Below, one piece after another: positions 1 to 9,178 of a stretch of DNA of 42,310 nt. The position numbers and the translations under genes were made by a program. The stretch spans positions 1-42,310 of the forward strand of contig CALLMD010000018.1 of assembly GCA_938007935.1 (NCBI GenBank), in the 5' to 3' direction. The stretch's first letter is position 1; each line of letters opens with the position of its first letter. The notes under the pieces are model-generated. The model did not search any database and was not told the origin of the DNA. It saw only the letters and a program-made list of their open reading frames with translations. The stretch is from an uncultured Hellea sp. GTDB lineage: Bacteria > Pseudomonadota > Alphaproteobacteria > Caulobacterales > Maricaulaceae.

Positions 1-471
1 CGGGATAGTTACCAGCTCTGTAGAGGCTTCTTGAACAACAACAGTTTCTGTTACTGTTTCAAAAGTAGCCGGGATCGTGACAAGCTCAGTTGACGCTTCT
101 TGCTCAACTACAGTTTCAGTCACAGTCTCGAAAGTCGCAGGCACGCTAACATATTCTACGCTAGCAGGCTGAACAACGACAGTTTCAGAGACAGTTTCAT
201 ATGTCGCTGGGATTGTTACCAGTTCCGTTGAGGCTTCTTGAACCACAACAGTGTCTGTGACTGTTTCAAAAACTGGGGGGATAGTCACAAGCTCTGTTGA
301 AGCTTCTTGGACAACAACTGTGTCTGTATAGTTTTCATATACGGCTGGTACAGCTACGTACTCAACTGAAGCAGGCTGAACAACAACTGTTTCAGTTACT
401 GTGTCATATGTTGCTGGGATAGCAACAAGCTCTGTTGACGCTTCTTGAACAACAACTGTTTCAGTCACTGT
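1..471 (-). repeat. Coding tandem repeat, period 69 bp, about 6.8 copies
   Basis: Equivalent codons recur at 68, 137, 206, 275, 344 and 413, exactly 69 bp apart, so each unit adds 23 residues and keeps frame. The units fall into an A type (QEASTEL) and a B type (QPASVEY) in the order A-B-A-A-B-A-A, which suggests a 207-bp super-unit. Two more diverged units with the same 69-bp spacing lie near 715-850. The array continues past the window start. Confidence 0.9.
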
Positions 472-969
472 ACGGAAAGTCGGGCTTGAAGCACCGCGTG
501 TTCCACTATTGTTATATGAGACTGAGACACCGCGTGCAACGATTGCGCCTGATCCGGCACCGCCAGCAGCAGCTGTACTACCATTACCAACAACGTTTCC
601 GTTGGAGTCAAGAACACCCATGAGTGTTCCGCGTGAATCATAAACACTTAGATCGCTACCGAGACGATAAGATTTACCACCCCAACGAACTGTGCCGCCA
701 CCGGAACCTGACCCAACGGGTACGATTTCATAGCTAGCTTCTTGAACTAGGACACGTTCTGTAACGGTTTCAAAACGTCCTGGTATCTTTTTAATTTCTT
801 CACCGGCTTGTCTTAGAACGACTTGCTCCGTTGAAGTCTCATATTGCGCGGGCACAATAACCCGAGCAAAACATTCGCCCGGAAGCGGATTACCTGGCGG
901 TAACTCCTGAGCGATAGTTGGTGCGGCTAATACCGCGGCCGATGCGGCCAATAGTAGAGTACGTTTCAT
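1..969 (-). CDS. Secreted repeat protein, 23-residue tandem repeats (partial, C-terminus outside window)
   Basis: Open reading frame on the minus strand from ATG at 969 to the window edge, 323 codons with no stop, so the C-terminus is missing. Residues 1-20 form a Sec signal peptide (MKRTLLLAASAAVLAAPTIA, then QE). The mature start contains the segment GECFARVIVPAQYET, which resembles secreted alpha/gammaproteobacterial proteins that carry P-A-x-Y-x-T-V-T-E-x-V repeats, sometimes joined to a peptidoglycan-binding or OmpA domain. Two diverged repeats (about residues 38-84) are followed by a Gly/Ser-rich middle (about 85-165). From residue 167 come about seven regular 23-residue units. Each unit has a TETVVV strand, a QEASTEL or QPASVEY strand and an IPAxYE turn, suggesting a beta-rich extended surface or periplasmic protein. 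The function is unknown; the family resemblance is from memory. Confidence 0.8.
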   Translation of the reverse strand, partial: MKRTLLLAASAAVLAAPTIAQELPPGNPLPGECFARVIVPAQYETSTEQVVLRQAGEEIKKIPGRFETVTERVLVQEASYEIVPVGSGSGGGTVRWGGKSYRLGSDLSVYDSRGTLMGVLDSNGNVVGNGSTAAAGGAGSGAIVARGVSVSYNNSGTRGASSPTFRTVTETVVVQEASTELVAIPATYDTVTETVVVQPASVEYVAVPAVYENYTDTVVVQEASTELVTIPPVFETVTDTVVVQEASTELVTIPATYETVSETVVVQPASVEYVSVPATFETVTETVVEQEASTELVTIPATFETVTETVVVQEASTELVTIP

Positions 970-1108
970 TTTATAAAACCCCCAAACTCTCCAGTAACAA
1001 TATACCTGCGACATGCAGATAACTCATAGCTTAGCAAATCCTTTACGGATTCACTAGGCGTTAATCCCCTCTTAATACGTTGAGAGGGAAATTCAATGGT
1101 TAAAATGG

Positions 1109-1729
1109 TCATAGGCGAAAAGGACGGTAATAAGACGCCTTAGCGGCGTGTAATAACTCCCGATCTCCTCTGCTATCACCATAAGCTTCCATAATTCTGA
1201 CTTGATTGGGGGCAAATTCGGCTAAAATGCGGCGAACCTTGCCTTCTCCCCAAATATTCCATCCTTTAATTTCGCCTGTATAACGATTTCCATCCGAATC
1301 TAGTTCGGTTGCGAGGATGTTAGTGATGTTTTGTGTGCGTCCCCAAGCTCGTAGATAAGGCGCGATTGATGCGCTGCATATATATAATGCCTCAGGGGAT
1401 GATTTCTTTTTATCTAAACAGGCCTGCGCTTGAGGTCGAATCAAGCCGGGAATAACCTCACGGGCAAATTGTTCAGCTTTGGCATCAAGTTTATCTTTCA
1501 CGGCGTTCTTGAAGAACCTACGAATGACGTGGATCTTGACTGTGTTTCTGTCTATAATTTTAAAGGCATATGCGCTAAAAATAGGCAGTAAAATCAATAT
1601 CTTAGCAAGCCATTTTGGTGTTCCGGCATAATAGCGAAGAAAGAGCGCGAATGTATCTTTCGTCGTAATTGTACCGTCGAAATCAAAGACCGTTATTTCA
1701 GCCGGTGAGTCGATGTCCAAAGAAGGCAT
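1109..1729 (-). CDS. HAD-superfamily subfamily IB phosphatase (SerB-like)
   Basis: 206-residue protein with all HAD motifs. Motif I is DFDGT (nucleophile D16, general acid D18). Motif II is ICSAS with S119. Motif III is a lysine in GEGK (about K164). Motif IV is GDSRGD (D185, D189). It belongs to the phosphoserine-phosphatase-like IB group of small soluble phosphohydrolases. Members act on phosphoserine, phosphocholine-type compounds or other small phosphomonoesters, and the substrate cannot be told from sequence alone. A hydrophobic stretch at about 42-57 is likely part of the helical cap. It lies downstream of the repeat-protein gene on the same strand, with 139 bp between the stop at 1109 and the repeat-protein start at 969, and is divergent from the M16 protease gene. 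Confidence 0.85.
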   Translation of the reverse strand: MPSLDIDSPAEITVFDFDGTITTKDTFALFLRYYAGTPKWLAKILILLPIFSAYAFKIIDRNTVKIHVIRRFFKNAVKDKLDAKAEQFAREVIPGLIRPQAQACLDKKKSSPEALYICSASIAPYLRAWGRTQNITNILATELDSDGNRYTGEIKGWNIWGEGKVRRILAEFAPNQVRIMEAYGDSRGDRELLHAAKASYYRPFRL

Positions 1730-1954
1730 AATTATCCGAAATATTGAAAGGCATAATTACCAATTCAAGCGGGCTATAAAGCTATTTGGGAATAAATTGC
1801 AAGTCTCAGAGCTGCTCTAAGTTAACAATGAATGACTTGTTCATCTAGTATTCATCATGTGGGTATGTTCAAAAAGAAGTGTATTATCTTCTTGCGTGAA
1901 ATTACAAATAAGTACACGTGAAACTAGCCTGATTTCAAACTGTTTGAGAGCAAA

Positions 1955-4777
1955 ATGACTTTAAGAAAAATCTATCCTATTGTTTTTTCAGCTCTTATTC
2001 TTGCAAGCTGTCAAAATCAATCTGAGGCTGAATACTTTCCTCATGATAGCAGCGATTTAAAGGCTGAAGACGGTATTGAATATGGCCGCTTGTCTAATGG
2101 AGTTAGATTTGCGGTTATGGCGAATGATACGCCATCAAATACAGCCACATTACTCATGCGGATTGATACAGGATCGTTAAATGAAGCAAATGATGAGCTC
2201 GGATTGGCTCATTTTCTTGAACATATGGCCTTTAACGGGTCGAAAAATATTCCCGAAGGTGAAATGGTCAAGCGACTTGAAAAATTTGGACTGGCTTTTG
2301 GTGCAGATACAAATGCGTCGACGAGTTTTGAAGAAACTATCTATCAATTAGAGCTTCCGGAAGTGAATAATGAAATTGTCGATGAAACTTTAATGCTCAT
2401 GCGAGAAACGGCTAGCAATCTGACACTAGACCCTGAAGCCATAAATAGGGAGAGGGGAATCATACTCGCTGAGAAACGCGCCCGTATTAGCCCCGCCTAC
2501 AAAGCAAGTTTAAACTCTCTGGAATTCTTTCTTGAGGGCTCAATTTTACCTAAACGCATCCCAATAGGGACTGAAGAGAACATTAAAACTGTCACATCCG
2601 AGCAATTTAGAGCTTTTTATAACGGGTATTATCGTCCTGAGGACACATTTATAGTTTTTGTCGGTGATTTCGAAACTGACTATGCGGCTGAAAAGATAGA
2701 ATCTTTTTTCGGGGATTGGGAAGCTGTTGGTGATGCTAAGGAAAATACTGAATTGATGGAATTAGGTGCGCGCGAGATGACCGCCGAGTATTATGTTGAT
2801 CCGGAGATTGAAACATCAGTCTCAATAAGTGTTATGGGACCACCCGAGATTCGCAAAGATAGCGCTCAAAATCGTAAAGAGGCCTTTATCGAGGGGCTAG
2901 GAAATAGAATTTTGTCTCGCCGCTTGTCAAAGCTTGCGCGTGGTGAGAATGCAACTTTTTTAAGTGCATCAAGTGCTCGGGCTAATGTTTATGATTTACG
3001 AGATATCTCGACATTATCGATAAGTGCTCAGCCAGATAATTGGGCAGCGGCCTTAGCGCAAGGTGAACAAGCCCTGAGACAGGCCTATGATTATGGCTTT
3101 AGCGCGGCTGAGCTTGAAGAACAGATTGCGAATACCCGAAATAGCTTAGAAGTTGCGGTGAAGACATCACCCACACGTAGAACCTCTGGGCTTGCACGCC
3201 GCATTATGGGCAGTTTTAGCCGAGATGCTGTTGTTACGGATTCTGCTGATAATTTAGCTCGCTTTGAGACATATGCTGATTCAATTACGCCGGAAATTGT
3301 ACATGAAAAATTTAAACGGCAATGGGCGGGGTTAGATAAACCACAATTATATCTATCAACAAGTCGAGTTATCGAAGGCGGTCAGCAAGCTTTGATTGAT
3401 GCCTTTAATGCCAGCAAAGACGTGAAGGTGGAACCTTTATCACAATCCGCGATATTGAATTTTGTCTATACTGACTTTGGGAAACCGGGCAAAATTAAAT
3501 CACGCAAGACTATCGAAGATATTGATTTTGAGACGGTTGTTTTTGATAATAATGTTCGCTTGAACATTAAAAAAACGCCTTATCAAAAAGATGTAATTTC
3601 AATAAATGTGGCATTTGGATCGGGTGAATTATTTTTTCCCTCAGAGCTTCCTGGGTTTAAATGGTTTGCGCCCAATATTCTTGGCCTTTCAGGACTAAAG
3701 GCACATAGCGCTGATGAAATTCAGACCCTAATGGCAGGGAAATCTGTCGGTGTATCGACGAGTTTCGGGACAGAAAAAATGTATATGTCGGGGTCTACCG
3801 TACCTGATAATCTCAGAGATCAACTCAACTTAATGGCGGCTTATGCCACAGCGCCTGGCTATCGCTCAGAAGCAAAAATACGCTACGATAAATATATAGC
3901 ATCTTTTTATCCGACTTTAGACTCCACACCTGGGGGAGTGGCCGCGCGGGACATTGATCGCCTCATTCGTAGTGGTGATGTAAGGTTTGGAATTCCTACA
4001 GAAGATGAACTCACAAATATTGACTTAAAAAGTCTGGAAAACTGGCTTGAACCTCATCTCGTGGATAGTGCGATTGAAATTGGCGTTGTTGGCGATGTGG
4101 ATGTCGACTTGATAATTTCCGAGGTTGGACGAACATTCGGGGCTCTGCCGAGGCGTAAAGAGAGCTTTGTGCGTTCGGATGCCAAATTGCGCGCTCTTAA
4201 ATTTCCTGATGGTACGCCGCGCCCCGTCAAGTTAACACATGCAGGGCAGGCGGATACAGCCATGTTACGAGTATTTTGGCCTGCACCAGATGGGCGCGAG
4301 GTCATGACAGCGCGACGGATGAGCATGTTATCCAAACTTTTCAAATTGCGTCTCACAGACGTTATGAGAGAAGAAGAGGCCGCCAGCTACTCCCCATCGG
4401 CCTTTAATTTTAGTCCTAGAATGTATCCAAATTATGGGTATCTGGGCGTTTCACTAGAACTCAATCCAAAAGATATTGATAGAATTAGTGCGAAGGTCGA
4501 TAGCATCGCGGCCGAGTTTAAAGCAGGTCAATTTGATGCAGACTTGTTTGAGCGCGCAATTAAACCCGCCATAGAAAGCATAGAAACGAGCCTAGAGAAT
4601 AATGGCTACTGGATGGGAGTCATAAACGAAGCTCAGTCGGATCCTGAAAGATTAAAGCGGCATCGCTCCAGATCTGAGGTGTATCAAAATATGACGGTCG
4701 ATGACTTAAAACAGCTTGCAGAAACCGTTTTTGCACCTGAAAAGACCTATCGCGTCCAGATATTACCTGAGCAATAA
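1955..4777 (+). CDS. M16 family zinc metalloprotease, lipoprotein
   Basis: 940-residue insulinase/pitrilysin-family protein. The N-terminus is a lipoprotein signal with lipobox LASC (Cys19), so it is probably anchored to a membrane facing the periplasm. The inverted zinc motif HFLEH lies at residues 86-90 (H86, E89, H90). The third zinc ligand is E166 in RERGIILAE, 76 residues downstream as usual for M16. Length fits a long M16 protein with two tandem halves: an active N-terminal half and a C-terminal half without HxxEH. Such enzymes degrade peptides or misfolded fragments in the envelope. It is apparently a single-gene unit between a 225-bp divergent upstream gap and a 169-bp downstream gap. 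Confidence 0.93.
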   Translation: MTLRKIYPIVFSALILASCQNQSEAEYFPHDSSDLKAEDGIEYGRLSNGVRFAVMANDTPSNTATLLMRIDTGSLNEANDELGLAHFLEHMAFNGSKNIPEGEMVKRLEKFGLAFGADTNASTSFEETIYQLELPEVNNEIVDETLMLMRETASNLTLDPEAINRERGIILAEKRARISPAYKASLNSLEFFLEGSILPKRIPIGTEENIKTVTSEQFRAFYNGYYRPEDTFIVFVGDFETDYAAEKIESFFGDWEAVGDAKENTELMELGAREMTAEYYVDPEIETSVSISVMGPPEIRKDSAQNRKEAFIEGLGNRILSRRLSKLARGENATFLSASSARANVYDLRDISTLSISAQPDNWAAALAQGEQALRQAYDYGFSAAELEEQIANTRNSLEVAVKTSPTRRTSGLARRIMGSFSRDAVVTDSADNLARFETYADSITPEIVHEKFKRQWAGLDKPQLYLSTSRVIEGGQQALIDAFNASKDVKVEPLSQSAILNFVYTDFGKPGKIKSRKTIEDIDFETVVFDNNVRLNIKKTPYQKDVISINVAFGSGELFFPSELPGFKWFAPNILGLSGLKAHSADEIQTLMAGKSVGVSTSFGTEKMYMSGSTVPDNLRDQLNLMAAYATAPGYRSEAKIRYDKYIASFYPTLDSTPGGVAARDIDRLIRSGDVRFGIPTEDELTNIDLKSLENWLEPHLVDSAIEIGVVGDVDVDLIISEVGRTFGALPRRKESFVRSDAKLRALKFPDGTPRPVKLTHAGQADTAMLRVFWPAPDGREVMTARRMSMLSKLFKLRLTDVMREEEAASYSPSAFNFSPRMYPNYGYLGVSLELNPKDIDRISAKVDSIAAEFKAGQFDADLFERAIKPAIESIETSLENNGYWMGVINEAQSDPERLKRHRSRSEVYQNMTVDDLKQLAETVFAPEKTYRVQILPEQ

Positions 4778-4946
4778 TTTAGCAAATTTGGCTACAGTTT
4801 TCGATTTAGCGTCTATAATTAATAATTGATTAACCACAAACTTCCCCATTTGGGTTAAATTTGAACAATTTTCTCCTCTTGGCAGAGTGCATGCAACGCA
4901 TCTCGCAAACCCGGACATCTCGTCCAACAATTTGTGAGGCAGTGCC

Positions 4947-6179
4947 ATGAAAACGCTTAAAACATTTGTTAAGTCTAAATTACTTTCGACAGCGTCTAAT
5001 TTTGCAAAAGATGAAAAAGGTAATTTCGCCATCATTGGCGCTATAACAATTGCTATGTTAATCGGCGGGCTTGCCGTTAGTGTTGATTTAGCCAGTGGCT
5101 ATTCAGCTAAGCAGCGTCTTCAAGATACAACAGATGCAATCGCTTTAATGGCGGCGCGCGGTGAAATTGAAGGACAGGCCAACCTAACAGCCGTCGCCCA
5201 AGAATATTTTAGTTTAACCTACCCGGGACAAAACGGGTCTAGGATTAATCTAGACAGTATAGAGCGTGACGGGGATGCTGTAACGGTAGTCGCATCTAAT
5301 AGTATAAACACTTATTTCACAGGTATATTCGGAAGAAGTGGATTGGATGTTAAGGCCGCATCGACCGCAGAATATGCTTCAAATAATCTTAACCTAAGCT
5401 TAGTTCTTGACACAACAGGATCCATGCGCGGATCTAAAATGGCGACATTAAAAGTGGCGGGAAATGCATTAGTCAATCAATTGTCATCTATACCTGATGA
5501 TAAATTAAATATATCGGTCGTTCCATTTGCGCAATATGTCAATGTTGGCAACAATCTGGCAGGTCAGAATTGGCTTGAATTTCCGCAAACAAATAGCAGA
5601 GCTCCGCGTGACTGGAATGGCTGTGTTGGGTCTCGCCAAGGAAATTTAAAGTCACGCATTCATTCTCGGGCTCAAAAAATACCTGGTTTAGTTGGTGTGA
5701 ATTGTCCAACTGCGGTGCAGCCTTTGACTCAAAATATGAACAAAGTGAAACAGTCAATTAGCAACCTTAAAGCTGAGGGCTGGACATATATGCCTGCTGG
5801 TATCGCTTGGGGTTGGAGAACATTAACGCCGCAAGCTCCTTTTACAGAAATTAGGGGTCAAAACCCTGCTAAGACTGAAAAGATTATGGTTTTAATGACA
5901 GATGGTACAAATACACGGTCTGCATCTGGAATGACACATGAAGGTAAATCTCAAAGAAATGCTGACCGTATAACGGCGGAAATTTGTGAAAATGTTAAAC
6001 GTGATAAGATTAAAGTCTTCACGATCGCGTATGAAATTACTGATTTTGACACGCAAAATCTTCTCAGAAATTGCGCGACAGATGCAGATAGTTTTTTCAA
6101 TGCTTCAAATGCGTCACAGTTGACAGCCGCATTCAAAGAAATCGGTGCGAGCCTTACCAATACACGCATTACAAGCTAG
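4947..6179 (+). CDS. TadG-like pilus assembly protein with von Willebrand A domain
   Basis: 410 residues. One transmembrane segment at about 27-49, preceded by DEKGNFAIIGA, is the TadE/TadG N-terminal signature. A von Willebrand A domain starts near residue 150 with the MIDAS motif DTTGSM (D155-S159) and has a second metal-site loop, LMTDGTN, near residue 320. TadG-type proteins sit in the inner membrane with the VWA part in the periplasm and work with Flp/Tad pilus systems, but no other tad gene is in the window, so this is a stand-alone copy. The start ATG is preceded by GAGG at a suitable distance. A strong terminator follows at 6202. Confidence 0.85.
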   Translation: MKTLKTFVKSKLLSTASNFAKDEKGNFAIIGAITIAMLIGGLAVSVDLASGYSAKQRLQDTTDAIALMAARGEIEGQANLTAVAQEYFSLTYPGQNGSRINLDSIERDGDAVTVVASNSINTYFTGIFGRSGLDVKAASTAEYASNNLNLSLVLDTTGSMRGSKMATLKVAGNALVNQLSSIPDDKLNISVVPFAQYVNVGNNLAGQNWLEFPQTNSRAPRDWNGCVGSRQGNLKSRIHSRAQKIPGLVGVNCPTAVQPLTQNMNKVKQSISNLKAEGWTYMPAGIAWGWRTLTPQAPFTEIRGQNPAKTEKIMVLMTDGTNTRSASGMTHEGKSQRNADRITAEICENVKRDKIKVFTIAYEITDFDTQNLLRNCATDADSFFNASNASQLTAAFKEIGASLTNTRITS

Positions 6180-6201
6180 GCAAAATGTAATGAATTATCA
6201 C

Positions 6202-6230
6202 AACCTGCTTTACTAGCAGGTTTATTTTTC
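6202..6230 (+). terminator. Rho-independent terminator after the TadG-like gene
   Basis: Perfect 7-bp stem (AACCTGC with GCAGGTT), 7-nt loop, then TATTTTTC. It begins 23 bp after the stop codon and separates the gene from the convergent racemase gene. Confidence 0.85.
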
Positions 6231-6250
6231 TGTCTAATTGTCTCTCATTT

Positions 6251-7369
6251 CTAATTTTCGGAGTTGACTTCATCAGGCTCCCTCTGGTCATAGCCTACCA
6301 TCGCTAAAATCTCTGCGGCGTGATCATTGGCGCCTGGAATGACGTGGCTGAAACCGTCTGCATCAGAGCTAAATTTGGGCGCGCGCCCCGGATGTATGAA
6401 TTGCGCCTTTTTGTTCAGCCCGCCCCGCGCGATATTTTGCGGGTGAGACGCCGCCTCAATATATGACAAAACAGGAGAGACGCAGGCATCTGAGCCGTCA
6501 AATATCTCCGCCCACTCATTACGTGTTTTAGAGGCAAAAATCACTTCAAGTTTAACATGCTGCGCGGGCCAATGCTTTGGATTATTTTGACCTCCAAAAC
6601 TCTCTGGATCAATCCCGAGCTTTGCCAGCATTTCAGCGAAAAATTGCGGCTCAATACAGCCCACGGCCATAAATTTATCGTCACTGGTTGCGTAACAGCG
6701 ATAAAAAGGGGCAGCCCCGTCTAGCATATTGGCTTCACGTTTTTCTTGCCACTGGCCTAATCCTGCTAGCGAGTAAAAAATACTCATCATGGAAGAAACG
6801 CCGTCTATCATCGCCGCATCAATGACATCGCCTTTACCCGTTTTCTCGGCCTTTAGCAGCGCGGCCAGCAAGCCCGTAAGTAAAAACATCGTCCCGCCGC
6901 CAAAATCGCCGACCAAATTAAGCGGCGGGGTTGGCGGCTCACCAGCTTTGCCCATGGCCTCAAGCGCCCCCGTAATCGAGATATAATTGATGTCATGGCC
7001 CGCGACTTTGGCCCAAGGGCCAGTTTGCCCCCATCCCGTCATGCGCCCATAAACGAGCTTGGGATTGACAGCATGGCAAGCCGCTGGACCGACGCCAAGC
7101 TTCTCAACAACGCCGGGACGCAGGCCTTCGAAAATAACATCGGCTGTCTTGGCCAATTCTAAAAGAATTTCCACGCATTCGGCCTTGCGTAGGTCTAAAA
7201 CAATCGTTTTCTTACCGCGGTTTGAAATCATAGGAATTTGCGCCATCGGCCCCGGGCGGTTTATCAAAATAACTTCAGCGCCCATATCGGCGAGTAGCTG
7301 ACCCGCATAGGGGCCGGGGCCGATGCCCGCGAGTTCAATAATACGATATCCTGAAAGGGGTCCAGACAT
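6251..7369 (-). CDS. CaiB/BaiF family CoA enzyme, alpha-methylacyl-CoA racemase type
   Basis: 372-residue class III CoA-transferase fold protein. With the start at 7369, the residues matching the mycobacterial racemase catalytic pair are H125 (AGHDINY) and D155 (VGDFGGG), at nearly the same numbering as in that enzyme. The segment GPYAGQLLADMGAEVI near the N-terminus binds CoA. These enzymes epimerise 2-methylacyl-CoA esters in branched-chain or isoprenoid acid breakdown. The frame stays open upstream to an ATG at 7438, but GGAG lies 6 nt before the ATG at 7369 and family homology begins there, so I prefer the shorter start. It is divergent from the FAD monooxygenase gene across 110 bp. Confidence 0.9.
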   Translation of the reverse strand: MSGPLSGYRIIELAGIGPGPYAGQLLADMGAEVILINRPGPMAQIPMISNRGKKTIVLDLRKAECVEILLELAKTADVIFEGLRPGVVEKLGVGPAACHAVNPKLVYGRMTGWGQTGPWAKVAGHDINYISITGALEAMGKAGEPPTPPLNLVGDFGGGTMFLLTGLLAALLKAEKTGKGDVIDAAMIDGVSSMMSIFYSLAGLGQWQEKREANMLDGAAPFYRCYATSDDKFMAVGCIEPQFFAEMLAKLGIDPESFGGQNNPKHWPAQHVKLEVIFASKTRNEWAEIFDGSDACVSPVLSYIEAASHPQNIARGGLNKKAQFIHPGRAPKFSSDADGFSHVIPGANDHAAEILAMVGYDQREPDEVNSEN

Positions 7370-7479
7370 AGAGGCTCCAATTTGATTTCGTAACAGAAAG
7401 CATAGACAGGGCGTAAATTCTAGGTCAATCATAGGCATGGCATCATTTTAATCTTGAATGCCTTAAGCGTGGATAGACT

Positions 7480-8682
7480 ATGAAAGTCCTGATTGTTGGC
7501 GGCGGAATTGGCGGGCTTACGGCGGCTTTATGTTGCGCGCATTTCGGGCATGAGGTCACTGTTTTCGAAAAATCGCCTATTCTCTCTGATATCGGGGCGG
7601 GCATCCAAATCTCGCCCAATGCGATGAAGGTCTTTCGCGCGCTCGGGATAGAGACGCAGGTCACGCAGAATGCCTTTCGCCCCGAAGCGATTGAAGCCCG
7701 CATGGGCGTGAGCGGGCGCAATATTTTTTCAATCCCTTTGGCCGATCATGCGCAGGATAAATGGAACGCACCCTATCTGCATATCCACCGCGCCGATTTG
7801 ATTGCGGCGCTTAAGACCGCCTTGGCGGAGAGACAGCCAAACGCCATTGAGACAAATGCCGAGGCTCTAGGCTATTCTCAAAGCGCCGCTCAGGCCAAGC
7901 TGCATTTGCGCGGTGGCCACCAAATCGAGGGCGATGTTATTATTGGGGCGGATGGGATTAAGTCCGCTATTCGCCAAGAGATGCAGGGTGATGATAGCCC
8001 CATATTTACAGGCAATGTCGCATGGCGCGCTGTCGTGGATATCGCGGCGCTGGGCGATATGGCGCCGAACCCGACCGCTTGTGTTTGGATGGGGGCAGGG
8101 CGTCACTGTGTCACCTATCGTTTGCGCCGCGGCACACTCGTCAACTTTGTCGGCGTGGTTGAGCGCGCGGATTGGCAAGAGGAAAGCTGGGCGCAGCTCG
8201 GCGCAAAATCTGACGCGCTTTCTGATTTTAAAGGCTGGCATCCTACCATTGCGGCCATATTAGAGGCCGTAAATGACACGGCCCTTTATCGCTGGGCCTT
8301 GTTCGATAGGCAGCCGCTCTCCCGCTGGACAGATGGCCGGGTAGTGCTTTTGGGGGACGCCGCCCATGCCATGCTGCCCTTTCTGGCCCAAGGGGCTGCC
8401 ATGGCCATTGAAGATGCATGGTCAATAGCGGCGAATTTAAGCGCCTCTGAGCGCGAAATCGCGCAGTCCCTATCGGCATATCAAAATATAAGGCTAGGCC
8501 GTACCAGTAAGGTTCAGGCGGCGTCTCGGCGCAATATGAAAACCTTTCATCAGAGCGCCCGTATGGGACAGCTCGCGAATTACGGCCCAATGTGGCTCGC
8601 GGGGCGGCTAACCCCCCAAATTGTGCACGGCCGCATGAATTGGCTATATGGTTATGACGTGACCAAAATAAATCACGGATGA
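7480..8682 (+). CDS. FAD-dependent aromatic hydroxylase-type monooxygenase
   Basis: 400 residues, a class A flavoprotein monooxygenase of the salicylate hydroxylase/UbiH group. It has the dinucleotide-binding GGGIGG at 7-12, the DG motif (GADGIKSAIR, about 158-167), and the FAD ribityl-binding motif GDAAHAMLPFLAQG near residue 292. These enzymes use NAD(P)H and O2 to hydroxylate an aromatic or similar ring. The substrate is unknown. It is followed after 19 bp by an SRPBCC gene, so the two are probably co-transcribed. No other ring-cleavage gene is nearby. Confidence 0.88.
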   Translation: MKVLIVGGGIGGLTAALCCAHFGHEVTVFEKSPILSDIGAGIQISPNAMKVFRALGIETQVTQNAFRPEAIEARMGVSGRNIFSIPLADHAQDKWNAPYLHIHRADLIAALKTALAERQPNAIETNAEALGYSQSAAQAKLHLRGGHQIEGDVIIGADGIKSAIRQEMQGDDSPIFTGNVAWRAVVDIAALGDMAPNPTACVWMGAGRHCVTYRLRRGTLVNFVGVVERADWQEESWAQLGAKSDALSDFKGWHPTIAAILEAVNDTALYRWALFDRQPLSRWTDGRVVLLGDAAHAMLPFLAQGAAMAIEDAWSIAANLSASEREIAQSLSAYQNIRLGRTSKVQAASRRNMKTFHQSARMGQLANYGPMWLAGRLTPQIVHGRMNWLYGYDVTKINHG

Positions 8683-8701
8683 ACTGAGGAAGGAAACCGC
8701 A

Positions 8702-9178
8702 ATGCCATATGATGATAAGCCCAAAGGCGATGCGCCTGATTTTGTCTACACCATCTATATCGCGGCCAATATAGATATGGTTTGGGATGGGTTGATCAAC
8801 AAATCTGTCACCGAAAAATATTGGGGCCGTCATAATAAATCAGATTGGAACGTCGGGTCTAAATGGGAACATATTCGTACAGATGGCTCAGACATCATTG
8901 ATATTCACGGCGAGGTTTTAGAGATCAAAGCGCCTGAAAAATTAGTCGTGACATGGAACGCCCCTGATGGAAACAAGGCCCAAGAACTCGCCCCGTCACG
9001 CGTAAACTATGAGCTTCTCGCGCTGGGGCCCGATACGAAAATTACCGTAACCCACAGTCAATTGAATAAAGACTCTCTAATGCACAATGGCGTGACACAA
9101 GGCTGGCAAGCCGTCATGTCCAATCTAAAAACCGTCCTCGAAACAGGCAAGCCGCTCTCAAGTGAAGAATGGGGTTAG
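8702..9178 (+). CDS. SRPBCC (AHSA1-like) protein
   Basis: 158 residues with the START/Bet v1-like pattern: an N-terminal strand FVYTIYIAANIDMVWDGL, the turn NVGSKWEHI, the strand LVVTWNAP, and a C-terminal helix with GWQAVMSNLKTVLETG typical of AHSA1 (activator of Hsp90 ATPase homologue 1-like) proteins. These small cytoplasmic proteins bind hydrophobic ligands. The ATG has GAGGAAGGA shortly upstream. It follows the monooxygenase gene closely, so it may help handle that enzyme's substrate, but this is inferred from position only. Confidence 0.85.
   Translation: MPYDDKPKGDAPDFVYTIYIAANIDMVWDGLINKSVTEKYWGRHNKSDWNVGSKWEHIRTDGSDIIDIHGEVLEIKAPEKLVVTWNAPDGNKAQELAPSRVNYELLALGPDTKITVTHSQLNKDSLMHNGVTQGWQAVMSNLKTVLETGKPLSSEEWG

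Noticed and set aside
1..471. Possible CRISPR array
   Set aside because: Repeats are contiguous, 69 bp with no unique spacers, and encode an in-frame protein repeat.
4763..5035. 90-codon minus-strand frame between the M16 protease and TadG-like genes
   Set aside because: Overlaps both genes on the opposite strand and has no domain or ribosome-binding site.
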